Below are positions 7,660 to 15,028 of a stretch of DNA of 17,315 bases, in pieces; position 1 is the stretch's first letter, and every line of letters begins with the position of its first letter. The position numbers were made by a program, and so were the translations under genes. The stretch is from assembly GCA_902798605.1 (NCBI GenBank), contig CADBXH010000025.1, positions 1 to 17,315 of the forward strand, given 5' to 3'. Origin of the DNA: an uncultured Ruminococcus sp. Its GTDB lineage: Bacteria > Bacillota_A > Clostridia > Oscillospirales > Acutalibacteraceae. The notes under the pieces are model-generated. The model was not told where the DNA came from, did not search any database, and worked only from the letters and a program-made list of their open reading frames with translations.

Positions 7660-7690
7660 AATGCTGCTGACCGAAAAAGTCAGCAGCATT
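7660..7690. terminator. Bidirectional Rho-independent terminator
   Basis: AATGCTGCTGAC (7660-7671) pairs perfectly with GTCAGCAGCATT (7679-7690) around a seven-base loop. ATTATTTTTT follows on the plus strand and TTTTTATGCG on the minus strand. It ends the CstA relic (plus) and the large lipoprotein gene (minus). Confidence 0.92.
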
Positions 7691-7698
7691 ATTATTTT

Positions 7699-9198
7699 TT
7701 ATTGATTAGGCTTATCCGGATGAGCCTGTCCGTTCTGAGGGGCTTGTCCGTCGGGTTTTTCGGGCGGAGTCTGACCGTCCTGCGGTGCTTGGCCGTCCGG
7801 AGGTGTCTGTCCGTCGGGCGGAGCTTCGTTTCCGCCGCCATCGGTTGAAGCTTTGATTTCTATCGCCGAGCCCTTGGAAGCCGAACCCTCTTTGTATTCC
7901 TTGCCGTCCACATAAAGCTTGTGTCCGTTTAGGTTTATAGAGTCTGCGTCACAGGTCAGTGACGATACATAGGAATCAGCTGTCAGCGTCCACTTGGAGC
8001 CCTTTTCGATTTCTACGTACACATCTCCCTGCGCGCCGTCGGAATTGATAGCGCCCGTAAAGCTTGAATTGCTCTTTAGGTACAGATTGAGCGCGGATAC
8101 GCTGTCGACTATCATATCGCCGTTTATGGTCTGGTTTTCGGCGTTAAGGTTGACCTGTCCGCCGTTGGAGCCCTCTTTGCCCCAGCCTGCCGCCGCTGCT
8201 CTGAGGAACACGCCGTCGCCCTCGTTGGTGAAGGAAACGTTGTTAAGACTGATCTGCGTAGCCGTATTGTTGACGAAGAAAATGTCGCCGTTTTTATTTA
8301 CAAGGCTGCCGCCGTTCATCGTGAAGCTCGACAATCCCTGCGCGGCGTCGCCGGACATCGACTGGTAGATCATTACCGCGTTAAAGTTATCCGATTTATC
8401 GCTGTTGTGCGCGTTGTGGTCCGCGGTAAGGCTGACGTTATTGAGCGTCACGGAATTCTTGCCCTCAACAACAACGCCCTCTGAGGTGGTCGAAACCATC
8501 TCCGCGTCGCTGACGGTTATATCGGCAGTGGAATAAACCACAGGCGAGCCTTTGCCGCTCGTTGAGTAATATCCGCCTTTGACGTTGACCGTTCCGCCGC
8601 CGCGGTCACTTCTGATAGCCGCGGATGAGTTACCCGAGGTCTCTATAGTCAGATTCTCGGCGTTCATCGTGCCGCCGCCCGTCGTCATCAGTCCGCCCGA
8701 GCAGTTGCCCGTGGTGTTAATGTATGAATCCGAGATATTCACAGTCGTGCCCTCGCCGTAGCTGAACACCGCGTTGGCGTGTGTTCCGTTTGATTTTACG
8801 ACTATGTTTTTAAGGTCAAGCGTAGCTTTGTTTGTTGCGAATATCGCTGAATTCTCGCCGTAGAAGTCCGCTTCGTCGCCCTCGGAATCGCCCGATTTTG
8901 TGACGAGCACGTTTGAATACTCTGCGGTCTCGCCGTCGGCTGTAATGGCGTGGCCGCCGTTCTCGCTGTTGTTGATCGTTTCGTTAACGGTTATGTCGCT
9001 CTCCGAAAGGTGCGTTTTTGACGCGGCAGACGTAATCTCGCCTATCGCTTCATCGGGACTCGCCTCGCTCACCGTTGAAGACGACGAATCTGTTGATGAT
9101 GACTCCTGACTGCCGCAGCCGCTGACGGATAAAATCACAGCAATTGCAGTGAGCACGGAGATCAAAATGATGTATGATTTACTTAGTTTGAATTTCAT
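7699..9198 (-). CDS. Large beta-helix-like surface lipoprotein with Pro-rich tail
   Basis: A 499-residue secreted lipoprotein. A hydrophobic signal peptide ends at the lipobox VSGCG (Cys28), and a Ser/Thr-rich spacer follows (about 29-45). Residues about 60-440 are built of short repeated strands with Asn, Gly and Ser turns, such as VTLNNVSLTADHN and ISLNNVSFTNEGDGVF. This is the pattern of right-handed parallel beta-helix (pectate-lyase-like or adhesin-like) proteins. I see no catalytic residues that would prove lyase activity, so a binding or adhesin role is as likely. The last 45 residues are Pro/Gly/Gln repeats of the type PPDGQ and APQDGQ, like wall-spanning or sugar-bearing tails. AGGAGG sits eight bases before the ATG. 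It is a single-gene unit closed by the terminator at 7660-7690. Confidence 0.82.
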   Translation of the reverse strand: MKFKLSKSYIILISVLTAIAVILSVSGCGSQESSSTDSSSSTVSEASPDEAIGEITSAASKTHLSESDITVNETINNSENGGHAITADGETAEYSNVLVTKSGDSEGDEADFYGENSAIFATNKATLDLKNIVVKSNGTHANAVFSYGEGTTVNISDSYINTTGNCSGGLMTTGGGTMNAENLTIETSGNSSAAIRSDRGGGTVNVKGGYYSTSGKGSPVVYSTADITVSDAEMVSTTSEGVVVEGKNSVTLNNVSLTADHNAHNSDKSDNFNAVMIYQSMSGDAAQGLSSFTMNGGSLVNKNGDIFFVNNTATQISLNNVSFTNEGDGVFLRAAAAGWGKEGSNGGQVNLNAENQTINGDMIVDSVSALNLYLKSNSSFTGAINSDGAQGDVYVEIEKGSKWTLTADSYVSSLTCDADSINLNGHKLYVDGKEYKEGSASKGSAIEIKASTDGGGNEAPPDGQTPPDGQAPQDGQTPPEKPDGQAPQNGQAHPDKPNQ

Positions 9199-9297
9199 TA
9201 CGATTACCTCCTGTCTTTATTTGCCTGTATTTTACACCGTCAGTATTAAAAAATGCTTAAATGATTATAATAAATCAAAAATTATTTCTTTCGATCA

Positions 9298-9918
9298 TTA
9301 ATTCTTGCTGATAACCTTTTTCTGCCACGATTTTTCGCCGCATTTGGGGCACTTCATATAGCGCGTCCTGCCCATATGCGGAGCAAAAAACACGGTGAGG
9401 TAAGTCGGGACGTATTTATGGCCGCATTTTTCGCATACGTAATATCCCGCGACCTGTTCGATTTTTAATGCGAACATCATACAAACGATGAACTGCGCAA
9501 AGCCGGCGCCGAACAGCAGCCAGAATACCCATATATCCATTCCCATATTCACAAACACCGCTCCAACGGCGATCATCGCGAGCATAAACACCGTGGATAC
9601 GACGCCCAAAACGATCTCGAGCGTTAAAAGGCTTTTGTCCGCCTGCTCCTTTTGCTTTACCATTTCGATAAGATTTTTTTCTGTCTTTTCGTTGTAGTTC
9701 TCCATTGATACTACCTCCCCGTTGAGTAGATCGTTGACCGTGATTTTCAGCACATCGCAAAGCTCGAGCATTATCGAGGCGTCCGGCAAAGATTTGCCTG
9801 TCTCCCATTTTGAGACGGCGCGGTTGGTGATGCCGAGCTTTTCGGCAAGCTGAACCTGGGTCAGGTTTTGTTCTTTTCTTTTTTCGGCAATAAATCTGCC
9901 TGTTTTGATTTGATCCAT
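9298..9918 (-). CDS. Xre-type HTH regulator with membrane helices and C-terminal zinc ribbon
   Basis: A 206-residue protein in three parts. Residues about 6-60 form a lambda-repressor-like HTH (LTQVQLAEKLGITNRAVSKW is the helix-turn-helix core). Two membrane helices lie at about 100-122 and 130-151. The C-terminal zinc ribbon has CEKC (162-165) and CPKC (190-193). It is probably a membrane-tethered DNA-binding regulator; the signal and targets are unknown. The ATG at 9918 is chosen over 9945 because AGGAGG lies nine bases upstream. It lies between the large lipoprotein and the phosphonate operon, all on the same strand, but its own 5' gap and the hairpin at 9975-10010 suggest separate transcription. 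It could act on its neighbours or on itself. Confidence 0.88.
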   Translation of the reverse strand: MDQIKTGRFIAEKRKEQNLTQVQLAEKLGITNRAVSKWETGKSLPDASIMLELCDVLKITVNDLLNGEVVSMENYNEKTEKNLIEMVKQKEQADKSLLTLEIVLGVVSTVFMLAMIAVGAVFVNMGMDIWVFWLLFGAGFAQFIVCMMFALKIEQVAGYYVCEKCGHKYVPTYLTVFFAPHMGRTRYMKCPKCGEKSWQKKVISKN

Positions 9919-9974
9919 ACCGAATTGCCTCCTTTCAACTATCACCTTACACTATGAAAGTACAATAATCAACA

Positions 9975-10010
9975 TACCAACGGTTGAAACGGGGAAATCA
10001 ACCGTTGGTA
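9975..10010. terminator. Perfect 13-bp inverted repeat after the phosphonate operon
   Basis: TACCAACGGTTGA (9975-9987) and TCAACCGTTGGTA (9998-10010) are exact inverse complements around a ten-base loop. They begin seven bases past the stop of the last phosphonate-operon gene. On the minus strand only a weak T-rich stretch follows (TGTTGATTATT), so termination is likely but may be incomplete. The repeat also lies about 60 bases upstream of the HTH gene and could instead be an operator. Confidence 0.55.
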
Positions 10011-10017
10011 GATTTAA

Positions 10018-11043
10018 TCATTTATTGAATTGTCCGGTGTTTTCTTTTTTCTTGAACCTTTTGAGCCTTTTTATTTCGTTGAACATCATCTTACGGTGCT
10101 TTACCGCGCCTTTGATCGGGCGGTAGAGTATCCACATCGGATAAATACCCATATGAGCATACACAAACGGATGATTTTGTTTTAGATTTTCTCTCGGGGG
10201 GAACAATCGTGATACAGCGTATTTTGTCTTTGCTTTTGAGCTGTCATCGTTCCCGAGCTTTTGCATCATAAGATTATCCAACGTGTTGTGCGTATTGGAA
10301 TCTATAAAGAAGCGAAGCTCGACAAGCTCTTCTTCCGAGAGCGTTTGATTTGTAAAAGTCTTTTTTGCAAGCCCGCTTATGACCTGCTCAAATTCGACAA
10401 GCCCTATTATTTTGAGCTCGGTGTTAATGTACTCATAATCGAGCTTTTCACCGTGTTTTTTATTAAAAACATAAACATCAAGCAGAGAACGCAAGCCTGT
10501 TTCCATGATTTTATAATGCTTGAACAGATGACCGATAAGATAAATATAGAAATCTTCGTCGGACAAGTGATAAGCTAACGGATCGTCATCGTTCTTTATC
10601 TGCCTTTGCTTTAGCTTTTCAAAATAATCGAACCATTCGAGGTCTTTGGTTTTTTCAAACAGCGAGCGGTGTATCTCAAAGCTGAGGTACGGAGGCTTTT
10701 TGTATACATCGTGATGGATCTTTCCGAAGCTTTTACAGGTAAAGCCCAGGCTCACCATAATCTCTTTTATATCCTCTGCGTTTTTTTCATCGCATAAGAT
10801 ATCGTTGTCCGCCATCTCTCTCATAGCGGTCTTAGGATAATAGTTCTTTATCACGATACCCTTCAGCGGCAAATAGCCTATTCCTTTGCTTTTAAACTCG
10901 GTTAATACTTTTTCGCGCTCGACATTTAGCAATGACTGCCTTCGCACCGCTTTATACTTTGCCTCTTTAAAATCCTCGGGAAGAGTCATCACTTGTTCAA
11001 GGGCAACCGCTGACGCCACAGACAGAGAATGACCGATCGCCAT
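10018..11043 (-). CDS. NTP_transf_5-type nucleotidyltransferase, main part (gene broken near its 5' end)
   Basis: The 341 residues readable from the ATG at 11043 match the uncharacterised nucleotidyltransferase family NTP_transf_5. GIGYLPLKGIVIKNYYP (about 54-70) carries the conserved LKG, and REMADNDILCD (75-85) carries the D-x-D metal pair (D79, D81). Substrates are unknown; members are often found in surface-polysaccharide clusters. Its place as fourth gene of the AEP operon suggests it acts on AEP, a CMP-activated form or the glycan acceptor. No ribosome-binding site precedes this ATG. The true start is at 11163 and the same frame is interrupted by a TAA at 11059-11061. The active-site residues are downstream of that stop, so a product made by reinitiation might fold partly, but the first 40 residues would be missing. 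It may be a pseudogene. Confidence 0.78.
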   Translation of the reverse strand: MAIGHSLSVASAVALEQVMTLPEDFKEAKYKAVRRQSLLNVEREKVLTEFKSKGIGYLPLKGIVIKNYYPKTAMREMADNDILCDEKNAEDIKEIMVSLGFTCKSFGKIHHDVYKKPPYLSFEIHRSLFEKTKDLEWFDYFEKLKQRQIKNDDDPLAYHLSDEDFYIYLIGHLFKHYKIMETGLRSLLDVYVFNKKHGEKLDYEYINTELKIIGLVEFEQVISGLAKKTFTNQTLSEEELVELRFFIDSNTHNTLDNLMMQKLGNDDSSKAKTKYAVSRLFPPRENLKQNHPFVYAHMGIYPMWILYRPIKGAVKHRKMMFNEIKRLKRFKKKENTGQFNK

Positions 11044-11058
11044 ATTTAAGACATCGGA

Positions 11059-11163
11059 TTATTCCATTGTATCGCATTTTTTCTTGTCGGGCTTTTCGCC
11101 GTTTACCGCGCAAGTTACAAGATAGATCAAGTCAAAAGCGGGTTTAAGGCTGTCTTTTGTCAT
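11059..11163 (-). pseudogene. N-terminal fragment of the NTP_transf_5 gene, ended by an in-frame TAA
   Basis: A 34-codon frame starts at ATG 11163, only three bases after the decarboxylase stop, with AAGGAA six bases upstream. It reads MTKDSLKPAFDLIYLV and continues TCAVNGEKPDKKKCDTME before the stop. The LIYLVTCAVNGEKPD part is what one expects at the N-terminus of NTP_transf_5 proteins (leucine-rich helix, then 'GE.P'). It is in the same frame as the downstream 341-residue ORF (120 bases between the two ATGs). Without the TAA the protein would be about 381 residues. A single base change, for example TTA to TAA, would explain it. Confidence 0.75.
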
Positions 11164-11166
11164 TTT

Positions 11167-12294
11167 TTATTCCTTTTTTTCGGATAAGTATTTTGCGAAA
11201 TTTTCTTTATTTTCTATTGCGGTCGTGGTAGGTCTGCCCAAGTCGGCTCTTGCGCCGATAGAGCACTTGACCTCGATCAAGCTGAGCGCGTTTCGGGTTT
11301 TTGCCGCTTTAAGCTCTTTATCTAAATCATCAAAGCCGCTAACGCTCACTGTGTACGGATATCCGCAGGCTTTTGCAACTCCCACAATGTCGATCGACGA
11401 CGCGACTGTGGGCATTCCGCCTACGGTCTCATGAGCGCCGTTATTTATAACGATATGAACTAAGTTTTCGGGAGAATTTGAGCCGATAAGCGCCATTGAA
11501 CCCATATGCATCAATACAGCGCCGTCGCCGTCTAAGCACCAAATTTTACTATCGGGCTTGTTCAGTGCGATACCGAGCGCGATAGACGAGCTGTGACCCA
11601 TTGAACCGACGGTCAAAAAATCGTATTTATGGCTCTGTGAATTCGCCTCGCGTATCTCAAAAAGCTCGCGGCTCGCCTTGCCGGTCGTGGAAATGATCGG
11701 GTCTTCGCCTGTTACACTTACAATGTGTCTTATTATGTCCTCGCGCTTCATACTAAAGTCGTTTTTATACTCGACCTTTTTATCGTATTCAAGCGCTCCC
11801 TTGCGCACGATAAACGCTACCTGTTTTCCGTTTTTCAAAAGCTCACGGAAGCTGTCCATCACAGAGCTTAGCACTTCTTCGGTCGTGTCCTTTGAGATAA
11901 TAAATGACCTAACGTCCATATCATCCATCAGCTTTACGGTGACTTCACCCTGATAAATATGCTGCGGCTCGTCATGGACGCCGGGCTCGCCTCTCCAGCC
12001 GATAATAAAAATCATCGGGATAGCGTAAACCTTGTTATTTAATAATGACGCGAGCGGATTTATTATATTGCCCTCGCCGCTGTTTTGCATATACACCGCG
12101 GATATTTTCCCTGTTGCCAGGTTATACCCCGCCGCGAGAGCAACGCAGTTCCCCTCGTTTGCGGCTATAATATGATGTTTTTTATCTATACCGTACGTAT
12201 TCATCAAATAATCGCAGAGCGGCTTTAACTGACTGTCAGGCACGCCCGTGTAAAAATCAGCTCCGATTATTTCTGTTAGTTTTTCTATCTTCAT
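11167..12294 (-). CDS. ppd: Phosphonopyruvate decarboxylase (TPP enzyme)
   Basis: The 375-residue enzyme decarboxylates phosphonopyruvate to phosphonoacetaldehyde, the irreversible step that drives the unfavourable PEP mutase reaction. It is a compact thiamine-diphosphate enzyme without the central domain of larger family members, as is usual for Ppd. The N-terminal half has the cofactor-activating glutamate in AANEG (E47), and GWRGEPGVHDEPQH (99-112) is a very characteristic Ppd segment. The C-terminal half has the TPP/Mg motif GDG (256-258) ending in NN (284-285). GAGGA lies before the ATG, nine bases after the mutase stop, so the genes are coupled. It stands third in the AEP operon, between the PEP mutase and the nucleotidyltransferase. 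Confidence 0.93.
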   Translation of the reverse strand: MKIEKLTEIIGADFYTGVPDSQLKPLCDYLMNTYGIDKKHHIIAANEGNCVALAAGYNLATGKISAVYMQNSGEGNIINPLASLLNNKVYAIPMIFIIGWRGEPGVHDEPQHIYQGEVTVKLMDDMDVRSFIISKDTTEEVLSSVMDSFRELLKNGKQVAFIVRKGALEYDKKVEYKNDFSMKREDIIRHIVSVTGEDPIISTTGKASRELFEIREANSQSHKYDFLTVGSMGHSSSIALGIALNKPDSKIWCLDGDGAVLMHMGSMALIGSNSPENLVHIVINNGAHETVGGMPTVASSIDIVGVAKACGYPYTVSVSGFDDLDKELKAAKTRNALSLIEVKCSIGARADLGRPTTTAIENKENFAKYLSEKKE

Positions 12295-12303
12295 TTTTCC
12301 TCT

Positions 12304-13599
12304 TTACAGCTCATCGATCAAGGTTATTATATCCTTGAACGGCATCAGCATTTCGTCCGCTTCAAGCGCCCTGTGATTGACAAGGATAGATTCGGCAGCC
12401 TTTTTCATCGCGGGGAACGCAGCGCGCATAAGCTGGTTTGCGTAAATCACTATATTGACTCCATGCTTTTCAAGCTCATCCTCGGTCACGCAATTAAAGC
12501 TCGTGGGAACAACAACAAGCGTTGTTGTTTTATCCTCTGCACGGAATTTATCGCAAAACTCAAAAATCTCGGTGGGATCGGCTTTACGGCTGTGGATCAT
12601 TATTCCGTCAGCTCCCGCCTTAACATAGGCACGGGCGCGTTCAAGCGCGTCGTCCATTCCGCTCTCGAGAATAAGGCTCTCGATACGCGCGATGATCATA
12701 AAGTCATCGGTGAGCTGCGCCTTTTTGCCCGCGGCGATCTTCGCGCTGAAATTCTCGATCGTATCCTGCTTCTGTACGACCTCGGTACCGAACAACGAGT
12801 TTTTCTTTAAGCCTGTTTTATCTTCAATAATAACAGCAGAAACACCGATCCTCTCGAGTGTTCTGATGTTGTAGACAAAGTGCTCGGTAAGTCCGCCGGT
12901 ATCGCCGTCAAGGATGATCGGCTTGGTCGTTACCTCCATAATGTCTGAGATCGTGCGCAGACGCGCCGACATATCGACAAGCTCAATGTCGGGCTTTCCC
13001 CTGTCGGTACTGTCGCAGAGAGACGATACCCAGATTGCGTCAAACTGGTCGAGCTTTCCGTGATTTTCAACAACGGTTTTTTCAGCTATCAAGCCTGTAA
13101 GTCCGCTGTGAGCCTCTATCGTCTTTACTATCGGGCACATCTTTATAAGGTCACGCAGACGTTTTCTGCGGTATTCGGGCATACTGAGCTTATGCTTTAG
13201 TCGCAGATCGGTTTTTATAACAGCCTCATTTATGGTATAAGGAACCTCAACAAGCTTTCCGCCGTACTCTTCAAGCAGCTCTATAACGTGGTTTCTTATC
13301 GCCGCCTTGTAGCCCTTGCTCCAGTTGTCGCCGTGGACAACGTAATCGGGCTTTACCCTCGGGATCACATCGTCATAGTTCATACTGTTTTGGACAACCA
13401 CCTTGTCCACGCATTTTATTGAACGGTACAGCTTGATCCTCTCGTCAAGCGGTATCATCGGGTATTTATTATAGCGGATAAGCTCCTCATCGCTGAGCGC
13501 TCCGATAATTACTCTACCGTGTTTTTTTGCTTCTTTTAACACTTTCAGATGTCCCTCGTGGATAACATCCGTACAAAAGCATATATATGCAGTCCTCAT
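12304..13599 (-). CDS. pepM: Phosphoenolpyruvate mutase fused to an N-terminal cytidylyltransferase-like domain
   Basis: A 431-residue two-domain protein. Residues about 1-135 are a nucleotidyltransferase fold with HEGH (14-17) and a PDYVVHGDNW element (84-93) as in glycerol-phosphate cytidylyltransferase-like proteins. Residues about 155-431 are PEP mutase: WVSSLCDSTDRGKPD (190-204), the Mg-binding DGDTGG (231-236), and the diagnostic mutase signature EDK-x5-NS (259-268), which separates it from isocitrate lyase relatives. It forms the C-P bond by turning PEP into phosphonopyruvate. The N-terminal domain could activate AEP or another phosphonate with CTP, but its usual GISST-like motif is not visible. 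The ATG at 13599 is chosen because GAGGGG lies seven bases upstream; an in-frame ATG at 13614 overlaps the preceding stop. Confidence 0.93.
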   Translation of the reverse strand: MRTAYICFCTDVIHEGHLKVLKEAKKHGRVIIGALSDEELIRYNKYPMIPLDERIKLYRSIKCVDKVVVQNSMNYDDVIPRVKPDYVVHGDNWSKGYKAAIRNHVIELLEEYGGKLVEVPYTINEAVIKTDLRLKHKLSMPEYRRKRLRDLIKMCPIVKTIEAHSGLTGLIAEKTVVENHGKLDQFDAIWVSSLCDSTDRGKPDIELVDMSARLRTISDIMEVTTKPIILDGDTGGLTEHFVYNIRTLERIGVSAVIIEDKTGLKKNSLFGTEVVQKQDTIENFSAKIAAGKKAQLTDDFMIIARIESLILESGMDDALERARAYVKAGADGIMIHSRKADPTEIFEFCDKFRAEDKTTTLVVVPTSFNCVTEDELEKHGVNIVIYANQLMRAAFPAMKKAAESILVNHRALEADEMLMPFKDIITLIDEL

Positions 13600-13613
13600 A
13601 ATATGACCCCTCA

Positions 13614-14762
13614 TTATTTGTTATATCGAATCGGGATGCACACCCCGTAGTATTCAAGCGCCTCTTTAAAAACCTTGAAAAAGTCTTTTATATCCTGCTC
13701 GTCTATCGAACCGAGCGCGCATAGCCTGAAGGTTTTCGCGTTGCTTATTTTGCCCGGGTAGATAGTGAACCCGCGCTCGTAGCAGTAGTCGTGGACTTTA
13801 TTGAAATTCCAGTTGGGATCGTCGGGATAGAACGCAGAAACCACAAGTCCTGCCTGCTCTTCGCGCTTAATGACATCCTTAAAGCCAAGCTCGTCCAAAC
13901 CTTTGTGGATAGCGTTGAACACCCTTGTGTGGCGAGCCCATTTTGCCTGTTCTCCCTCTGCCCAATACTCCTTTAGCGCCTGAATGGTCGCGTAAATCGT
14001 CTGTACGGGCGGCGTGAAGTGCATTTCTCCCGTGCGCTCAAAGAAGTCGTACTGCATGTACAGATTGCAGTAGTACGAGCGTTTGAGGAATTCCCTGCTC
14101 TTTTCGATTATGCTTCTGTCGCCGACAATAAAACTCAACCCCGTGAATGCAGTCAGCCCCTTTTGAGCGGACGCCATACAAAAGTCGATATTATCCTTTT
14201 CTATGTCGATCGGGCGCATAGCGTAGGTGCTGGTGGTATCAACCGTAAATACTGCACCGTATTTGTGAGCGAGCGCGCCGAGTTCTCTTATCGGGTTCAG
14301 TATTCCCGTACCGGTCTCGTTGTGGGTAGTGTGAACCAGAGCAATGTCGGGATTTTCCTTAAGAACCTCCTCGACCTTTTGCAAATCGGGTCTTTCGTCA
14401 ACCGGAAAACGCAGATCGATATGCGGCAATCCGTAGTACTGACACACCTCGACAGCCCTCGCGCTGTATGCGCCGTTATTTACCACCAGTATCTTTTTAT
14501 CGGCAGGCAGCAACGAATTGATAGACACGTCAATATTTATTGTACCAGAGCCGCAAAAAAGCACCGAGGTGTATTTTTCGAGATCACCGTGCACGATCTT
14601 AACCAGATCCTCGCGGAGTCCTTTCATAAGCTTTCCGAACTCTTCCTCTCTGGGGCAGATATCGGGAACTATCTGAGCAAACTTTACCGTATCGGTCGTT
14701 GTGGACGGACCCGGGTTGAGCAAAACATTACGTTTTACATTATAAGGTGTATTTATTTCCAT
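13614..14762 (-). CDS. phnW: 2-aminoethylphosphonate:pyruvate transaminase (class V PLP aminotransferase)
   Basis: A 382-residue PLP enzyme of the AEP transaminase type. LLNPGPSTTT (14-23) opens the fold, and DICPREEEFGKLM (34-46) is typical of PhnW. VDTTST holds the PLP-ring aspartate (D175), and SAQKGL holds the Schiff-base lysine (K201). In degradative pathways PhnW converts AEP to phosphonoacetaldehyde. Here, beside PEP mutase and phosphonopyruvate decarboxylase, it should run in the biosynthetic direction to make AEP. It is the first gene of the operon. The ATG at 14762 has GGAG six bases upstream and is preferred over 14783. Its TAA is followed after 14 bases by the mutase start. Confidence 0.92.
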   Translation of the reverse strand: MEINTPYNVKRNVLLNPGPSTTTDTVKFAQIVPDICPREEEFGKLMKGLREDLVKIVHGDLEKYTSVLFCGSGTINIDVSINSLLPADKKILVVNNGAYSARAVEVCQYYGLPHIDLRFPVDERPDLQKVEEVLKENPDIALVHTTHNETGTGILNPIRELGALAHKYGAVFTVDTTSTYAMRPIDIEKDNIDFCMASAQKGLTAFTGLSFIVGDRSIIEKSREFLKRSYYCNLYMQYDFFERTGEMHFTPPVQTIYATIQALKEYWAEGEQAKWARHTRVFNAIHKGLDELGFKDVIKREEQAGLVVSAFYPDDPNWNFNKVHDYCYERGFTIYPGKISNAKTFRLCALGSIDEQDIKDFFKVFKEALEYYGVCIPIRYNK

Positions 14763-14816
14763 TTTTATCTCCGAAAAAAACAATTATTCACAATAATCAA
14801 TTACATATTCTATATT

Positions 14817-14845
14817 ATTATATAATAGGGCTCTGCCTTTGTCAA
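14817..14845 (-). promoter_or_regulatory. Perfect-consensus sigma-A promoter of the phosphonate operon
   Basis: On the minus strand TTGACA (14840-14845) and TATAAT (14817-14822) are separated by exactly 17 bases, about 55 bases upstream of the transaminase ATG. Both hexamers match the consensus fully. I see no obvious operator palindrome over it, which suggests strong constitutive transcription. Confidence 0.88.
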
Positions 14846-14980
14846 TTAAAAACCAAAGGTTAATGTCACAAATTATTTCAAGCAAATATTGCGTACTCTT
14901 CTTTATTTCTTGTTGTTTTGAAAATTTATTTTTAAAAATTGCATATAAATGGGCAATTTTTTTCGATTTGGAACTATTAA

Positions 14981-15023
14981 TGGAGGGGGCTTCTCCTCCA
15001 AAGTATCAAATAAAAACAGGAGG
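14981..15023 (+). promoter_or_regulatory. Leader hairpin near the tail-fibre ribosome-binding site
   Basis: TGGAGG (14981-14986) pairs with CCTCCA (14995-15000) around an eight-base loop. The same CCTCC could alternatively pair with the true Shine-Dalgarno AGGAGG (15018-15023). The gap 14846-15028 otherwise holds only A/T-rich DNA; I found no convincing plus-strand promoter. Confidence 0.35.
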
Positions 15024-15028
15024 TAATA

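Noticed and set aside
11059..11061. Stop-codon reassignment explaining the TAA in the nucleotidyltransferase gene
   Set aside because: TAA ends most other genes in the window, including three in the same operon, so it is a real stop in this organism.
14019..14825. 268-codon open frame on the plus strand opposite the transaminase gene
   Set aside because: It lies antisense over phnW, has no ribosome-binding site and resembles no family; the minus strand carries clear PLP-enzyme motifs.
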